NCBI RefSeq assembly: GCF_902168135.1
Contig: NZ_CABHOL010000015.1
Span: 310,001-374,000, forward strand
Source of the DNA: an uncultured Fluviicola sp.
Lineage (GTDB): Bacteria > Bacteroidota > Bacteroidia > Flavobacteriales_D > Crocinitomicaceae
Length of the DNA stretch: 64,000 nt
Reading direction: 5' to 3'
Shown here one piece after another: positions 25,563-32,896 of the stretch (its first letter is position 1; each line of letters starts with the position of its first letter). The notes under the pieces were generated by a model. The model had not been told where the DNA came from. It ran no database searches and worked only from the letters and a program-made list of their open reading frames with translations. The position numbers and the translations under genes were made by a program.

Positions 25563-26426
25563 TTATCCGTTGATCGGTCCCATCACCACCATTTTTTCCA
25601 TAGTTGGTGTCGGGCTTCCGCCCATTTTTTCCAGTGTGATGGCAAAAGCAGTAATGTTTTGTGCATTTACGTCGAATGGTTCTGTCATTTGCTCCACTTC
25701 GTCGTAGTTGAAAAGTCCCACAGAAACCGGTTTTCCGTCAGCGATCACCCACAATTGGTATTGCATATTTGCCGGCGGAGGTGTGATTTTTTCCGCATGC
25801 ATCACCGCTTTTTTCATGTCCTTGCTCCACATGACTTTCACCGTTGCTTCCGGTTCCATAGCGGTTCCGGTCATTTTTACAGTGCGCAGGCTTTCTGCGG
25901 CAAGAACTTCCTGGACGGTTTGTAAATGATCTTTTTCTACAATCATTGCCTGAAGAATCTGCTCATTCTTCAACTGGTCTTTTTCCATAGAAGCCATGAT
26001 CTTGTCGAGGCGTTTTACTTCCTGATTCGATATAAACCAAAGCGCACAGACTCCAATGGTAAGAATCACAGATGCTGCTGCCATCATTTTCCACATCGGG
26101 CTCACTCCTTTCACTTCCGGAGTGGTGTTCATAGCAATGATTTTTGCTTCTTCCTTTTTAGCGGGAGCTTGTTCCTGTGGTGTTTCGGCAATGGTTTTTA
26201 GCAGGGATGCACGAACGGAAGGATCAGGTGCCTGGGCACTTTCAAGCATCATCTCTTCGCAGCGTTTTTGAACGCGGATGAACTCAGCCTGAATTTCCGG
26301 GTAGATTTTAGACAGGCAAGCTACTTCCTGAACTTCCTGTGGGGAAGCAAGACCGAGCGTTACCGACTCCAAAATTCCTGATGCTATGTATTCGTTTATA
26401 TCCACAATATCAATACTATAAACCAT
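25563..26426 (-). CDS. Anti-sigma factor, RskA family
   Basis: A 287-residue membrane protein. The N-terminal cytoplasmic zone (about 1-75, EYIASGILESVTLGLAS) resembles the anti-sigma domain that holds an ECF sigma factor. A single transmembrane helix, MMAAASVILTIGVCALWFI, lies near 112-130, then a coiled-coil stretch and a C-terminal RskA domain (MWSKDMKKAVMHAEKI, then NMQYQLWVIADGKPVSVGLF) outside the membrane. It overlaps the upstream sigma gene by 31 bp, indicating translational coupling. It should silence the sigma factor until an envelope signal triggers release. Confidence 0.92.
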   Translation of the reverse strand: MVYSIDIVDINEYIASGILESVTLGLASPQEVQEVACLSKIYPEIQAEFIRVQKRCEEMMLESAQAPDPSVRASLLKTIAETPQEQAPAKKEEAKIIAMNTTPEVKGVSPMWKMMAAASVILTIGVCALWFISNQEVKRLDKIMASMEKDQLKNEQILQAMIVEKDHLQTVQEVLAAESLRTVKMTGTAMEPEATVKVMWSKDMKKAVMHAEKITPPPANMQYQLWVIADGKPVSVGLFNYDEVEQMTEPFDVNAQNITAFAITLEKMGGSPTPTMEKMVVMGPING

Positions 26427-26950
26427 TTTCTCAACTCCGCCATGGCAGCGCGCGAACGTGTTTTCACAGTTCCGAGCGGAAGATCCAGCTCATCTGCTAC
26501 TTCTTGTTGCGTATACCCTTTGAAGTATAAGTATTCTATCATCGTCTGTTGTTCAACCGGAAGGCGGTCTACCAGCTGTCTTAAACCGATGGTACTCACG
26601 TTCTGCTGAACAGTTGTTGAGCTACTTACGACAGTCTCCAGGGTTTGGATTTCAGATTTCGCTTCTTTTTTCAATTTTCGCAATGCGTCAATGGAAGTGT
26701 TCCGCGCAATGTTGAGCATCCAGGTGAAAAAACTGCCTTTGGTGTCATCATACATCTGAATGTTTTTCCAGACCTTGATAAAGGTGTCCTGCAGTACATC
26801 CTGTGCAATTGCTTCATCCGTAATGAAACGGTTGATCACACCGTTAATTGCCCCGCAATAGCGATCATAGACTTCTCCGAAAGCAGTTTGGTCTCCCGCC
26901 TTCACTTTTTGAACCAAGTCATTAATCTCTATGCTATTCAATGAATCCAA
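26396..26950 (-). CDS. ECF RNA polymerase sigma factor (sigma-70 family)
   Basis: A 184-residue ECF sigma factor. Region 2 (about 15-80: DRYCGAINGVINRFITDE, then AQDVLQDTFIKVWKNI and FTWMLNIARNTSID) recognises the -10 element; region 4 (about 125-178: RLPVEQQTMIEYLYFKGYTQ, then EVADELDLPLGTVKTR) recognises the -35. The first possible start codon is TTG at 26950 (another at 26941); no ATG exists before the conserved region, so initiation is non-canonical. It overlaps its anti-sigma gene and diverges from ileS. Its targets are unknown. Confidence 0.93.
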   Translation of the reverse strand: MDSLNSIEINDLVQKVKAGDQTAFGEVYDRYCGAINGVINRFITDEAIAQDVLQDTFIKVWKNIQMYDDTKGSFFTWMLNIARNTSIDALRKLKKEAKSEIQTLETVVSSSTTVQQNVSTIGLRQLVDRLPVEQQTMIEYLYFKGYTQQEVADELDLPLGTVKTRSRAAMAELRKWFIVLILWI

Positions 26951-26989
26951 CGGAACGAATTTAATTATAAATAATTGAAAAGTCTGGTC

Positions 26990-27019
26990 AGTAAGGGCGA
27001 AAATTTTTTCACCCTTACT
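26990..27019. repeat. REP-like palindrome, copy 1 (AGTAAGGG...CCCTTACT)
   Basis: A 30-bp imperfect palindrome: AGTAAGGG-C-GAAAA-TT-TTTTC-A-CCCTTACT. It has the same plan and similar bases as the hairpin at 59235-59266. It lies between the divergent sigma-factor and ileS promoters. Confidence 0.65.
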
Positions 27020-27058
27020 CTACATGCAGGCAGACTCCGAAATCCAATAGGAAATTCG

Positions 27059-27066
27059 TAACTTTG
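27059..27066 (+). promoter_or_regulatory. -7 box (TAACTTTG) for ileS
   Basis: An exact TAnnTTTG match, with 39 bp to the ileS ATG at 27106. Confidence 0.6.
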
Positions 27067-27105
27067 CATCTGTTTTGAAAATTACCTTTAATCGATTTAA
27101 AGTTT

Positions 27106-30100
27106 ATGAGTCAGAAGTATAACGAGTATTCAGGGCTGAACCTGCCGAATGTAGCGCAGTCAGTTCTTGAAAAGTGGAAAAATGAGCGCGTTTTCGAAGC
27201 TTCCGTGTCTACACGTGAAGGGGCTGAGCCGTTTGTTTTCTTTGAAGGGCCGCCATCAGCAAACGGGCTGCCGGGTATTCACCACGTAATGGCTCGTTCG
27301 ATTAAAGATATTTTCTGCCGCTACCAAACCCTGAAAGGGAAACAGGTAAAGCGTAAGGCCGGATGGGATACGCATGGATTGCCTGTGGAACTGGGTGTGG
27401 AAAAAGAATTGGGAATCACCAAAGAAGATATCGGGAAGAAAATCTCGGTAGATGATTACAATAGAGCGTGTCGTGAGGCAGTAATGCGCTACACGGATAT
27501 CTGGAACCGTCTGACGGAAGAAATGGGTTACTGGGTGGATATGGACGATCCATACATCACTTACGACCCGAAATACATGGAATCTGTTTGGTGGTTATTG
27601 GGCCAGTTGTATGAGAAAAACTTATTGTACAAGGGTTACACCATTCAGCCGTATTCGCCGATGGCAGGGACCGGTTTGTCGTCTCATGAATTGAACCAGC
27701 CGGGCTGTTACCGCGATGTGAAAGACACCACAGTGGTGGCGCAATTTAAAATAAAAGAGGACCAGGTTCTGCCTGCCACCCTCCTCAATCCTCCCTCAAG
27801 GGAGGAGGCAGTTTCCAACTCTCCCCTTGAGGGGAGACAAAGAGGGGTGGAAACGTTTTTCTTGGCCTGGACCACCACTCCATGGACTTTATCTTCCAAT
27901 ACCGCATTGTGTGTTGGACCGAATATTGATTACGTCCTGGTTTCGACTTTCAATCCTTACACCCACGAACCGGTTCAGGTGGTTTTGGCGAAGGATTTGG
28001 TGAAAAACCATTTTGGGAAAGGTTTTGTTGCGGTTGAAGATGTATCCGGATTGGAAGGATATGATAAATCCGGGAAAAATATTCCATTTGTTGTATTGGG
28101 CGAATGCAAAGGTTCTGACCTGGTCGGAATCCGTTACGAACAACTTTTGAAAGGGGCTTTGCCTTACGAAAACGCGGATCAGGCATTCCGTGTGATATCA
28201 GGTGATTTCGTAACTACTTCGGATGGTACGGGAATCGTGCACATTGCGCCTACTTTTGGTGCGGATGATGCGCGTGTGGCTGCTGAAGCAGGTGTTCCTG
28301 CCATGCTTGTGCTTGACGAAAAAGGTGTTCCTGTTCCATTGGTTGACCTGCGAGGCCGTTTCCGCCAGGAAGTTTCCGACTCGCTTTTCGGGCTGGGTGG
28401 TGAATATGTGAAAGCAGATTACTTGACAGACGAAGAAACACAGACGGAATTTCTTAAGCAGCGGGAAGGGTTGAAATCCGTTATCCCGGATTTGAAAGCA
28501 TACATGTCGGTGGATGAGCGCATTGCTTTGAAATTGAAGATAGAGAACAGAGCATTTAAGATCGAAAAATACGAACACAGTTACCCGCATTGCTGGAGAA
28601 CTGATAAGTCGGTATTGTATTACCCATTGGATTCCTGGTTTATCCGGGTAACGGATGTGAAAGACCGCATGATCGCATTGAATAATACGATTAACTGGAA
28701 ACCGGCTTCAACAGGAAGCGGACGATTCGGTGAATGGCTGAAAAACGCGAATGACTGGAACTTATCCCGTTCACGTTACTGGGGAATCCCAATTCCGATC
28801 TGGTCAACAGAAGATGGCGACGAGCGCGTTTGTATTTCATCTGTAGAACAATTGAAAGCGGAATGTGAGAAGGCAGTTGCAGCAGGTTTGATGACTGCAA
28901 ATCCGCTGGAGGCATTCAAGCCGAATAATTTCTCCAAGGAGAATTACGCACAAATCGACCTGCACAAGAATTACGTGGATGAAATCACGCTGGTTTCTCC
29001 GTCGGGTAAGCCGATGAAACGAGAAAGTGATTTGATTGACGTGTGGTTTGATTCCGGTGCGATGCCTTATGCACAATGGCATTATCCGTTCGAGAATAAA
29101 GAATTGATCGATAATAACAAATCGTATCCTGCAGATTTCATTGCGGAAGGTGTCGACCAGACTCGCGGATGGTTTTATACCCTGCATGCAATCGCAACGA
29201 TGTGTTTTGATTCGGTGGCATACAAAAATGTGGTGTCAAACGGATTGGTATTGGATAAGAACGGGCAAAAAATGTCCAAGCGTTTAGGAAATGCAGTGGA
29301 TCCGTTTGAAACATTGTCGAAATACGGTCCGGATGCAACACGCTGGTACATGATCACGAATGCGCAGCCATGGGATAACCTGAAGTTCGATACGGAAGGA
29401 ATTACGGAGGTACAGCGCAAATTCTTCGGAACGCTTTACAACACGTATTCGTTCTTTGCATTGTATGCGAATATTGACGGATTTAACTACTCCGAAGCTG
29501 AAATCCCGTTGGAAGAACGCCCGGAAATCGATCGCTGGATCTTGTCAAAACTGAATTCACTGATTGCGCAGGTAGATGAAGCTTATGCTTCTTTCGAACC
29601 GACAAAAGCGGGTCGTTTGATCCAGGATTTCGTGACTGATCAATTGTCGAACTGGTACGTAAGACTTTGCCGCAGACGTTTCTGGAAAGGCGATTACGAA
29701 GCAGATAAGATCTCGGCATACCAGACCTTGTATACTTGTTTGGAAGCTGTTGCAATTATGGGTTCCCCGATTGCGCCGTTCTATTTGGACCAGTTATTCT
29801 CGGATTTAAATGCAATTTCGGGTCGTCATCCTGTAAATTCTGTGCATTTGGCTTTCTTTCCGAAATCCAATACGGATTTAATTGATCTGGAACTCGAAGC
29901 ACAAATGGAGATTGCTCAGAATGTTTCTTCACTGGTACTTGCATTACGTGCGAAAGAAAAGATCCGTGTGCGCCAGCCGCTTCAAAAGATCATGGTTCCT
30001 GTTCTAAACGCGCAGTTTGCAAAAAATATCGAACACGTTCAGGCATTGATCCTTTCGGAAGTGAATGTGAAAGAACTGGAATTGTTGGATGCATCAAATA

Positions 30101-30633
30101 ACATCTTTGTAAAGTCCATCAAGGCGAACTTTAAGACCATCGGTCCTAAATACGGCAAACAAATGAAGTCAATTGCTGCAATGGTGGCTCAAATGGACCA
30201 GGATGGAATTGCTCAAATCGAGCAAAACCAGGGTTGGAGAGGAGTTATTGACGGAGAAGAAGTAATCCTTGATCTGAGTGATTTCGAGATTCGCGCGGAA
30301 GACATCCCGGGATGGCTGGTTGCATCTGAGAACGGTTTGACTGTTGCCTTGGATTCCACTATTACCGAGGCTTTGCGCATGGAAGGAGTTGCCAGAGAAT
30401 TGGTGAACCGTATTCAGAACCTGCGCAAAGATTCCGGGTTGGAGGTAACGGATAAAATCCGTCTGACACTTAAATCATCCGAATTCATTCAGCTTGCTGC
30501 CGAAACGAACAAGCAGTTTATCTGCGATGAGGTATTGGCAACAGATTTAATGATTTCAGCGGATGCCTTTGAAGGACTTTCAACGGATATCGAAGCAGAT
30601 GCTGATACCTTGATCCGTGTGGAAAGAGTTTAA
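27106..30633 (+). CDS. ileS: Isoleucine--tRNA ligase carrying an in-frame palindromic repeat
   Basis: A 1175-residue class I synthetase that charges tRNA-Ile. The HIGH motif appears as GIHH (PPSANGLPGIHHV, near residues 49-61) and the KMSKS loop as NGQKMSKRLGNAVDP (about 719-733). The CP1 editing domain holds WTTTPWTLSSNTALCVGP. The anticodon-binding domain and long C-terminus follow. The length is slightly above the usual 1100-1150 of the Bacteroidota form. Just before the WTTTPWTL editing motif, residues about 222-248 (27771-27850) are encoded by a GC-rich palindromic repeat also found at 4429 and 47475. The frame is intact across it. The peptide reads NPPSREEAVSNSPLEGRQRG, foreign to the family. 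Confidence 0.96.
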   Translation: MSQKYNEYSGLNLPNVAQSVLEKWKNERVFEASVSTREGAEPFVFFEGPPSANGLPGIHHVMARSIKDIFCRYQTLKGKQVKRKAGWDTHGLPVELGVEKELGITKEDIGKKISVDDYNRACREAVMRYTDIWNRLTEEMGYWVDMDDPYITYDPKYMESVWWLLGQLYEKNLLYKGYTIQPYSPMAGTGLSSHELNQPGCYRDVKDTTVVAQFKIKEDQVLPATLLNPPSREEAVSNSPLEGRQRGVETFFLAWTTTPWTLSSNTALCVGPNIDYVLVSTFNPYTHEPVQVVLAKDLVKNHFGKGFVAVEDVSGLEGYDKSGKNIPFVVLGECKGSDLVGIRYEQLLKGALPYENADQAFRVISGDFVTTSDGTGIVHIAPTFGADDARVAAEAGVPAMLVLDEKGVPVPLVDLRGRFRQEVSDSLFGLGGEYVKADYLTDEETQTEFLKQREGLKSVIPDLKAYMSVDERIALKLKIENRAFKIEKYEHSYPHCWRTDKSVLYYPLDSWFIRVTDVKDRMIALNNTINWKPASTGSGRFGEWLKNANDWNLSRSRYWGIPIPIWSTEDGDERVCISSVEQLKAECEKAVAAGLMTANPLEAFKPNNFSKENYAQIDLHKNYVDEITLVSPSGKPMKRESDLIDVWFDSGAMPYAQWHYPFENKELIDNNKSYPADFIAEGVDQTRGWFYTLHAIATMCFDSVAYKNVVSNGLVLDKNGQKMSKRLGNAVDPFETLSKYGPDATRWYMITNAQPWDNLKFDTEGITEVQRKFFGTLYNTYSFFALYANIDGFNYSEAEIPLEERPEIDRWILSKLNSLIAQVDEAYASFEPTKAGRLIQDFVTDQLSNWYVRLCRRRFWKGDYEADKISAYQTLYTCLEAVAIMGSPIAPFYLDQLFSDLNAISGRHPVNSVHLAFFPKSNTDLIDLELEAQMEIAQNVSSLVLALRAKEKIRVRQPLQKIMVPVLNAQFAKNIEHVQALILSEVNVKELELLDASNNIFVKSIKANFKTIGPKYGKQMKSIAAMVAQMDQDGIAQIEQNQGWRGVIDGEEVILDLSDFEIRAEDIPGWLVASENGLTVALDSTITEALRMEGVARELVNRIQNLRKDSGLEVTDKIRLTLKSSEFIQLAAETNKQFICDEVLATDLMISADAFEGLSTDIEADADTLIRVERV
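27771..27850 (+). repeat. Dispersed GC-rich palindromic element, copy B, inside ileS
   Basis: It has two hairpins, CCTCCCTCAAGGGAGG (27790-27805) and CTCCCCTTGAGGGGAG (27821-27836), framed by imperfect outer arms (CCACCCTCCTC and GAGGGGTGG). The right half matches copy A at 4431 onward with two differences in 30 bases. The left half matches copy C at 47475. It adds about 26 codons to the editing domain without breaking the frame. Confidence 0.9.
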
Positions 30634-30647
30634 TAGAAAGGTTATTC

Positions 30648-30679
30648 CGGCTCCTATGGAAGTGGTTTCATGGGAGCCG
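30648..30679 (+). repeat. Stable hairpin after ileS
   Basis: CGGCTCCTATG (30648-30658) pairs with CATGGGAGCCG (30669-30679) over 11 bp with one wobble. No T-tract follows, so it is not a terminator by itself; it may protect the ileS 3' end. Confidence 0.6.
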
Positions 30680-30690
30680 AAACCATATCA

Positions 30691-30726
30691 AAATGTCCGT
30701 TAGTTAACGGGCATTTCTTATTTTTA
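30691..30726 (+). terminator. Rho-independent terminator after ileS
   Basis: AAATGTCCGTTA (30691-30702) pairs with TAACGGGCATTT (30705-30716), 12 bp with one G-T wobble, followed by CTTATTTTT. It ends only 15 bp before the next gene's ATG, so it may also limit read-through into that gene. Confidence 0.75.
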
Positions 30727-30740
30727 AGAAAAATAAGGGA

Positions 30741-32771
30741 ATGCAATTATTTAAAAGGACCAAAAGAAAACGGCTGGACGAACTATTCGATGAGTTTTAC
30801 AACGAAGCAGATTACACATCCAACAATTTGGAGTTCCTCGTTGACCTGGTTGCATATTTTCGTCCCGATAAAATTGAAAAAGACAAACCGGTCAGCATCC
30901 GGCCACTTTTGGATTACCTGAATGAAAACGCTGTAAGACGTTATGCAATGGCTGTTTACCTGCGGAATGTTTTTCAAAACCGCAAATTCACATCCATTTT
31001 AACGGATTCAGGAATTATCCGGGATGCATATTTCATCCGGGAGATCCGGGAACGTTTAGGATCGAAGATTTTGCCGGAGCAACCGGAACCTGATACCCTT
31101 CAGTTTTTGCTGAACCAGGTTTTTTACAGGCAGAACGATTTTGAGTGGGTGCAGGAAATTGCACTGACCGAGATCAACGAGCTAATTGTTTTACTGGATT
31201 TGCGGACAATTTATGACTCGGAGGAAGACAGCCAGAACACGGCAATAACGGAAATCATCAGCGGGATCAGCCTGCTCATTCAACGTATCAGCGGAAGAGC
31301 ACTCGAACAGGATGTTTTGATCATGGTACCCGAATACGAACATGTGCAAAGTCCTTTTGAATCGTTCGAGAAAAAACTGGATCTCATTGTTTCAAAGATC
31401 ATTCAGGGAGACAGGCTCTCTATCTCCGCCACAGATCCCGATTTCCAGGAACTGGTTCAGTTGCTTCAGGGCTGTCATCAGATTATTAATAACGCATTTG
31501 AGAACAGTGCAAAGTTTGGGATTTCCATTCGCGTGAACCAGAGTTTGCTGCGTATCCGACAGCAATTGTTCCGGATAGAAGCTTTATTGCCGCTGCTTGC
31601 CACCGATTCTGAAGAAGATAAACGGGATAATTCCATATATCTGGCAATCCGTTTGATTAAATACAATTGCAGAAAAAATAATATCCGTCGTTTGCTGCTC
31701 GACAGCACACAGACAATTGCTTATGAAGTAACGCAGCATACCGCCAGAACCGGTGAACATTACATTACTCAGTCGAAAAAGGAATATGTTCACATGCTTC
31801 TGACTGCTATGGGTGGAGGATTGATCGTTGGTTTCCTGTGTTTGTTCAAAGTGGTTTTGGGAAAGGCAGTTATCAGTGATTTTGGTCATGCGTTCCTATA
31901 CAGTTTGAATTACGCTTTCGGATTTATCCTGATTTACTTACTGGGTTTTACGCTGGCAACCAAACAGCCGGCTATGACTGCAGCTACTATTGTTAAGTCG
32001 ATTGAAAATGGGTTGAACAGCTCAGCAGATGAAGCTGACAGGCACCGCTCTTTCGCAATCTTGTTCTCTCACCTTTTCCGTTCACAGTTCATTGCTTTTG
32101 TGGGGAATGTACTGATCGCTTTTCCGGTTGCCATGCTGTTGATTTGGTCTTTGCAGGGATTGGCAGGTTTCCAAATTGTGGATGAAGCAAAAAGCGAGCA
32201 TTTGATGACCGATTTGAACCCGATAGCTTCCTGGGCAATCCTGCATGCAGCCATTGCAGGAGTTTTTCTTTTTCTTTCCGGGATTATTGCCGGGTCGGTT
32301 TCCAACAAGATCAAGCACAAGAAGATTTACAACCGGATTAAGGAACATCCGGTGCTAAAGATTTCACTGGGGAAAGAAAGCACCAAAAAATTTGCCGATT
32401 GGATCGAACGAAAATGGGCCGGAGTAGCATCTAACTTCTGGTTTGGAGTGTTTCTGGGTTCCACTGCATCCATCGGGATTTTCCTTGGACTGAACCTGGA
32501 TATCCGACACATCACCTTTGCTGCCGGAAATATGGCTTTGGGATTATTCGGCGGGCATTTCGAAACAGGCTGGTATCCGATTATTATGGGAATCCTGGGA
32601 ATCGGCGTGATCGGTTTTGTGAACTTCATTGTAAGCTTTGCACTTTCGCTTTGGCTGGCACTTCGTTCACGTGATATTCCGATCTCTGAACTGAAATATC
32701 TTTTTAAGTCTGTTTGGCTGTATTTCAAGTACGAACCATTGGCATTTTTCTTCCCTTTAAAGAATTCCTGA
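30741..32771 (+). CDS. Gcr-like multi-pass membrane protein (annotated in databases as 'site-specific recombinase')
   Basis: A 676-residue protein. The N-terminal half (about 1-340) is soluble and helical (FLVDLVAYFRPDKIEKDKPV, then IRPLLDYLNENAVRRYA). The C-terminal half holds six to seven membrane helices, with the family block YALNYAFGFILIYLLGFTLA-like segment near 385-405 followed by TKQPAMTAATIVKSIENG. This matches the SpecificRecomb/Gcr family, named after a gonococcal gene linked to pilin recombination. Nothing in the sequence looks like a recombinase active site; it is an integral membrane protein. The true function is unknown. A stem-loop terminator separates it from ileS. Confidence 0.8.
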   Translation: MQLFKRTKRKRLDELFDEFYNEADYTSNNLEFLVDLVAYFRPDKIEKDKPVSIRPLLDYLNENAVRRYAMAVYLRNVFQNRKFTSILTDSGIIRDAYFIREIRERLGSKILPEQPEPDTLQFLLNQVFYRQNDFEWVQEIALTEINELIVLLDLRTIYDSEEDSQNTAITEIISGISLLIQRISGRALEQDVLIMVPEYEHVQSPFESFEKKLDLIVSKIIQGDRLSISATDPDFQELVQLLQGCHQIINNAFENSAKFGISIRVNQSLLRIRQQLFRIEALLPLLATDSEEDKRDNSIYLAIRLIKYNCRKNNIRRLLLDSTQTIAYEVTQHTARTGEHYITQSKKEYVHMLLTAMGGGLIVGFLCLFKVVLGKAVISDFGHAFLYSLNYAFGFILIYLLGFTLATKQPAMTAATIVKSIENGLNSSADEADRHRSFAILFSHLFRSQFIAFVGNVLIAFPVAMLLIWSLQGLAGFQIVDEAKSEHLMTDLNPIASWAILHAAIAGVFLFLSGIIAGSVSNKIKHKKIYNRIKEHPVLKISLGKESTKKFADWIERKWAGVASNFWFGVFLGSTASIGIFLGLNLDIRHITFAAGNMALGLFGGHFETGWYPIIMGILGIGVIGFVNFIVSFALSLWLALRSRDIPISELKYLFKSVWLYFKYEPLAFFFPLKNS

Positions 32772-32872
32772 CAGTATCATTAATTGTTGTGTCAATTGTT
32801 AAAAATCAACTTATTGCGAAGTTTAAAATGTTAAATAACTCAGAAATTAGTTGCTGATTGATTATCTTCGAG

Positions 32873-32880
32873 CCACATTA
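32873..32880 (+). promoter_or_regulatory. -7 box (TATCTTCG) for the 904-residue exported protein gene
   Basis: It fits TAnnTTyG and ends 16 bp before the ATG at 32897. Confidence 0.5.
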
Positions 32881-32896
32881 ATTTTATTAACTTACT

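Noticed and set aside
30741-32771. Mobile element or invertase based on the family name
   Set aside because: No recombinase motif, no inverted repeats flanking a promoter, and the protein is integral to the membrane.
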